In this document: positions 14,101-17,194 of the stretch, in pieces
How the letters are laid out: each line of letters begins with the position of its first letter
How positions within the stretch are numbered: position 1 is the stretch's first letter
DNA from: JAJYZP01 sp049964535
GTDB lineage: Bacteria; Actinomycetota; Acidimicrobiia; Acidimicrobiales; Acidimicrobiaceae
Assembly: GCA_049964535.1 (NCBI GenBank)
Contig: JBMFXG010000034.1
Location: forward strand, 1-17,194
Reading direction: 5' to 3'
DNA length: 17,194 nucleotides
Notes under the pieces: model-generated
What the model was told of the DNA's origin: nothing
Seen by the model: only the letters and a program-made list of their open reading frames with translations
Databases searched by the model: none
Position numbers and translations under genes: made by a program

Positions 14101-15822
14101 ATGGAACTACGTGAGAGGCCCAGTGAGACATCATCGACGACGTCTTCCCCGCCCCCCGATCCAGTGGCGGTCGCAATTCGACTTCGACCAGCTATTCGTA
14201 CCGGCGTTCAGGAGCGCTTTGCCCCGTCAGATCCCCCGAAGGGCTGGGATATTAGTAAGTACCCGAAGGTGGCGCGGGTACTGCGAAGTCGGAAGTTCCA
14301 ATTTGCCATGATCCTTCCGAATCAGATCATTTTCTGGCTCGTTATCGTGTTGGGGCTCCTGGGAACCGTGGTACCGGGGCTCAACTTCGGGACCGCAATT
14401 ACCTGGTATATCTGGTTCTGTCTCGTTTTCGTCATGATGGTGGTCGTCGGTCGGGCGTGGTGTGTGATGTGTCCGTTCGGAGGCTTCGCCGAGTGGATTC
14501 AACGTCGAGCATTTTGGCGCCGAAGCCAACGCCGCCTTGGTCTTGGACGAAAACTTCCTGAGCCGATCGCACGCTATGGCTTCTTGATCTCTGTGGGTTC
14601 TTTCATCGTACTCACGTGGATCGAGGAGTACTTCAACATAGCGGGTCCGGGTAATCCGTGGGCAACGAGCTTCATGGTGCTCGGTATCGTAGCAAGCGCC
14701 CTGCTCTTTTTCTTGGTCTTCGAACGTCGGACCTTCTGTCGGTACTTTTGCCCGTTGACTGCTTTGATTGGAACAGTTGGCGCAATGGGATCGGTTGCTG
14801 GGTATCGAACCAAGGATCGTGAACTCTGCCTCAGCTGTGCGACCAAAGACTGCATGCGAGGAGGAGTCAACGGGTATGGCTGCCCTTGGTATACGTGGCC
14901 AGGGTCGGCCGACTCAAATCTTGCCTGCGGTCTCTGCTCGGAGTGCTATAAGGGTTGTCCGGAGGGAAACATAGGGCTCTTCTTGCAAAAGCCAATGACA
15001 TCGGTGGTCGCCCCGACCCGGCGTCGTGCAGACGTTGCATGGGCCGTAGCGCTGCTCTGGGGGCTCGTCGTTTTTCAGCAGGTGAACGCTACGACTCTCT
15101 ACGCAACTATCGACGGTTGGTTGAATAAGGTGACCGGTCTCGCGTATCCGAACCCCATTGACTATCTCGGAACTATTGGACTTGTTGCGCTTGCCACCGC
15201 AGGTCTTGTCAAGCTTGCACAGCGCTACCTGCTGAGAGAGGACGTTGCCGCATCGACAACCGTTTATCAGGCGTCGGACCTAGAGCCATCCGTGACCGCA
15301 GGCGCGCAGACATCTAGTTCCTTCTCTCGTGCTTCTGTTGTCTCTTCAATCCCGGTCTATGCTTCTGTAGCGAGCACGAACCTTCTCAATCTGAAGGGTT
15401 CAACGGCGACCTCTGAGAGCTTTATCACCAAGACGAGCAGCTTTCGTCTGGTCTTCTTGCCTCTCATGTACGGGCTTATTCCGGTCGTTGGCGCGGACTA
15501 CTTCGCGCGACAGCTTCCGAAGTTCTTCAAGCATGCGTCTCGGATTATTCCAGATGTTGGCAACCTCTTCGGTGCTGGTGGGGTGCACTCGACGCTCTAC
15601 AATATGCGACTGCTTTCCAATCCGGGAATCGTTGCGGTTCAAGTTGTGGTCATCGTACTCGGGATGCTTGCATCGATCTGGGCGACGTGGAAGATTGCCG
15701 ATCGTGAACTACTTCCCATCTCGCAACGGCCGGCCGTTATTCGGATCGTTACCCTTGCGCTCCCGCTCCTCTTTGGTATCGGAGCAGCTCTCCTCTACGT
15801 CATCATGCACGCTGCATCTTAG
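14101..15822 (+). CDS. NapH/NosR-like polytopic membrane Fe-S protein
   Basis: A 573-aa membrane protein that should pass electrons between soluble donors and a membrane or periplasmic acceptor. About nine helices are visible (near 70-92, 100-117, 158-175, 190-207, 313-330, 355-372, 450-467, 507-525, 547-567). Diagnostic are the two membrane-edge motifs of the NapH/NosR/CcoG group, C121-x-x-C124-P and FCRYFCP (C213, C217), and two ferredoxin-like Cys sets: C243, C246, C251, C261 and C276, C279, C282, C286. It is longer than NapH (about 290 aa), with an extra C-terminal half carrying a Ser/Thr-rich loop (385-445) and three to four more helices without recognised cofactor ligands. ATG 14101 has GGAGG 7 nt upstream. 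The flavoprotein gene follows after 12 nt. Whether it serves nitrate/NO, sulfur or another pathway is not visible. Confidence 0.88.
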   Translation: MELRERPSETSSTTSSPPPDPVAVAIRLRPAIRTGVQERFAPSDPPKGWDISKYPKVARVLRSRKFQFAMILPNQIIFWLVIVLGLLGTVVPGLNFGTAITWYIWFCLVFVMMVVVGRAWCVMCPFGGFAEWIQRRAFWRRSQRRLGLGRKLPEPIARYGFLISVGSFIVLTWIEEYFNIAGPGNPWATSFMVLGIVASALLFFLVFERRTFCRYFCPLTALIGTVGAMGSVAGYRTKDRELCLSCATKDCMRGGVNGYGCPWYTWPGSADSNLACGLCSECYKGCPEGNIGLFLQKPMTSVVAPTRRRADVAWAVALLWGLVVFQQVNATTLYATIDGWLNKVTGLAYPNPIDYLGTIGLVALATAGLVKLAQRYLLREDVAASTTVYQASDLEPSVTAGAQTSSSFSRASVVSSIPVYASVASTNLLNLKGSTATSESFITKTSSFRLVFLPLMYGLIPVVGADYFARQLPKFFKHASRIIPDVGNLFGAGGVHSTLYNMRLLSNPGIVAVQVVVIVLGMLASIWATWKIADRELLPISQRPAVIRIVTLALPLLFGIGAALLYVIMHAAS

Positions 15823-15834
15823 AAAGGTACTGTC

Positions 15835-17194
15835 ATGAAGCTTCTGCAGTTGAAATCTCATCACAACTCGACCATCTCTTCAGATATCGGTACAGCTCGC
15901 GTGTCACCTTCGGGGTTAGCGACCGATTCCGGCGCCGGATCAGTTCACGTCACCGTCTTGTCCGATCGCTGTGCTGGATGCCAAGAGTGTGTAGTTCGCT
16001 GCCCAACGGGCGCACTGTCGATGGAGCTCAAGAGCTGGACCGCAGTTGCGCAGGACTCCCTCTGTGTCGGATGTCGGCAGTGCGTGCGAACCTGTCCGTT
16101 TAGCGCCATCACCGTCGATGGACCGGTCCTCGTTGCTCCCAGAGTTGAAGTCTCTCACCATGTCGTGAAGGAACTACAAGGGAACGTTGAAGAGACCAGG
16201 TCGGGATATTTGAACTGGTCGGACGTACTTGCGGAGGCTCAGCGGTGTCTTCGCTGCCCCGATCCTACTTGCGTGCGCGGTTGCCCCGTTCATAACGACA
16301 TTCCGTCGTTCATAGCGGCCGTTCGTGACGGTGACCTCGACGAGGCACACAGCGTCTTGCGCCGAACGAGCTTTCTGCCCGATGTCTGCTCTCGAGTATG
16401 TGATCAAGCGGTCCAGTGCGAAGGCGCTTGCACGTGGTCCCTCGCCGGCGGAACTCCCGTAGCTATTGGAGCGATTGAACGGTTTATCACTGATAACGCA
16501 GCGGTGCCCCCGATCGTTCAGGAGAGCGCTCGAGGAGCTGGCCTCTCTATCGCAGTGGTTGGTTCTGGGCCGGCCGGGATCGGTGCGGCATTTGAACTGG
16601 TACGCTCGGGCGCGCAGGTAACCGTGTTCGAGAAGGAGACAGAACTCGGTGGACTCCTGCACAACGGGATTCCAGGCTTTACGCTTCCTCGACAGATCTC
16701 TCATCGCCCATGGCAACAGTTGAAGGACGCCGGAGTCCGCTGCGTCGAGGGTACGACCGTGACGCCGGAACTTGTTGAATCCCTCCGAGCTCACTACGAT
16801 GCCGTTCTGCTCGCTCATGGTGCTGGTGCAGCACTTCGGTTACCCGTTACCGGTGGAGATCTCAAGGGCGTCGTCGACGCTACCACGTTCCTCAACGAAG
16901 CCCTCGCTGCGCTGACTCAGTCAAAACGATTTCCGCTCTTTGATGGCCTCGAGGACGGACGCCGAGAAGGCGGCCCGACCGTACTGGTCCTAGGCGCAGG
17001 TAACACGGCTATGGACGTCGCACGTCTTGCTCGTAGACTCGGTGCAAAGGCGATCTGTCTCGATTGGATGGATGAGCGGTTTGCTCCGGTGCGACCCGAC
17101 GAGCTCAGTGAAGCGAGAGACGAAGGGGTTGATATTCGTTTCCGTCGCACGCTGATCCGACTCGAGGGCGACGACGGTCGTGTCCGATTCGCTC
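15835..17194 (+). CDS. Ferredoxin-GltD-like NAD(P)H oxidoreductase, partial (runs off the end)
   Basis: The frame from ATG 15835 stays open to the window edge (453 codons). Order of parts: (1) a bacterial-type double [4Fe-4S] ferredoxin at about 40-95, with C46-x2-C49-x2-C52-x3-C56-P and C77-x2-C80-x2-C83-x3-C87-P; (2) the Fe-S domain of GltD and dihydropyrimidine dehydrogenase at about 135-230, with C138, C141, C146, C150, then C185, C189, C195, C199; (3) an FAD-binding Rossmann motif GSGPAG (243-248) and (4) an NAD(P)-binding motif GAGNTA (387-392). It should take electrons from NAD(P)H to FAD and Fe-S clusters, or the reverse. Genuine GltD lacks the N-terminal ferredoxin, and no gltB is beside it. 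AAAGG lies 7 nt before the start; it is 12 nt after the membrane Fe-S gene, so the two probably form one chain. Confidence 0.92.
   Translation, partial: MKLLQLKSHHNSTISSDIGTARVSPSGLATDSGAGSVHVTVLSDRCAGCQECVVRCPTGALSMELKSWTAVAQDSLCVGCRQCVRTCPFSAITVDGPVLVAPRVEVSHHVVKELQGNVEETRSGYLNWSDVLAEAQRCLRCPDPTCVRGCPVHNDIPSFIAAVRDGDLDEAHSVLRRTSFLPDVCSRVCDQAVQCEGACTWSLAGGTPVAIGAIERFITDNAAVPPIVQESARGAGLSIAVVGSGPAGIGAAFELVRSGAQVTVFEKETELGGLLHNGIPGFTLPRQISHRPWQQLKDAGVRCVEGTTVTPELVESLRAHYDAVLLAHGAGAALRLPVTGGDLKGVVDATTFLNEALAALTQSKRFPLFDGLEDGRREGGPTVLVLGAGNTAMDVARLARRLGAKAICLDWMDERFAPVRPDELSEARDEGVDIRFRRTLIRLEGDDGRVRFA

Noticed and set aside
15835..17194. glutamate synthase small subunit (gltD)
   Set aside because: The N-terminal two-cluster ferredoxin and the absence of gltB beside it argue against a plain GltD; called GltD-like instead.
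1..17194. CRISPR array, tRNA or rRNA genes
   Set aside because: No regularly spaced direct repeats and no cloverleaf or rRNA-like stretches were seen on either strand by eye.

Overview
The window (about 55% GC by eye) reads as chromosome of an actinobacterium. The evidence is a mycobacterial/streptomycete-type furA-katG pair, two genes whose -10 boxes sit 6 nt from the start codon (leaderless transcripts), and DesK/NarL-type and DUF6069-type genes. A mid-GC motile member of the Acidimicrobiia would fit, but that is inference only; there is no rRNA or other marker here.

Layout. 1-1646 is a graveyard of insertion sequences: a leftward IS3-family orfA with an in-frame stop and a ruined orfB start, a rightward IS3-family orfB C-terminus whose 3' tip seems to have landed inside an IS256-family transposase, and that truncated IS256 gene. 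1647-2505 holds no recognisable gene. 2506-3748 is a leftward two-gene unit: a soluble methyl-accepting chemotaxis signalling protein and, 4 nt later, a stand-alone zinc-binding CZB domain. 3749-4765 is about 1 kb without a supported gene. 4766-6723 encodes a leftward NarL-type response regulator and its DesK-like sensor kinase (4-nt overlap), divergent from a four-helix membrane protein (6898-7323), with a perfect 16-bp palindrome between them.

7799-10511 is furA-katG: a Fur-family peroxide/iron sensor overlapping a full-length catalase-peroxidase, led by tandem TGTACA sites and closed by a strong terminator. 11101-12537 is an ammonium transporter preceded by a GlnR-like box. 13075-14007 (leftward) is an Rrf2-type Fe-S regulator fused to an SRPBCC-like domain. 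It diverges from an operon (14101 to beyond the window end) of a NapH/NosR-like polytopic membrane Fe-S protein and a flavoprotein made of a two-cluster ferredoxin plus a GltD-like NAD(P)H oxidoreductase. A 23-bp imperfect palindrome of the length and symmetry used by Rrf2/NsrR proteins covers the predicted transcription start of that operon.

How it fits together. The right half is dominated by redox and Fe-S biology: peroxide defence (furA-katG), then an Fe-S-sensing regulator facing a soluble-to-membrane electron-transfer pair. The best candidate for something undescribed is this last locus (13075-17194+): a cofactor-sensing regulator with an added ligand-binding domain, controlling a predicted NAD(P)H -> flavin -> ferredoxin clusters -> membrane Fe-S protein chain whose terminal acceptor lies outside the window. 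The split MCP/CZB pair is the second.
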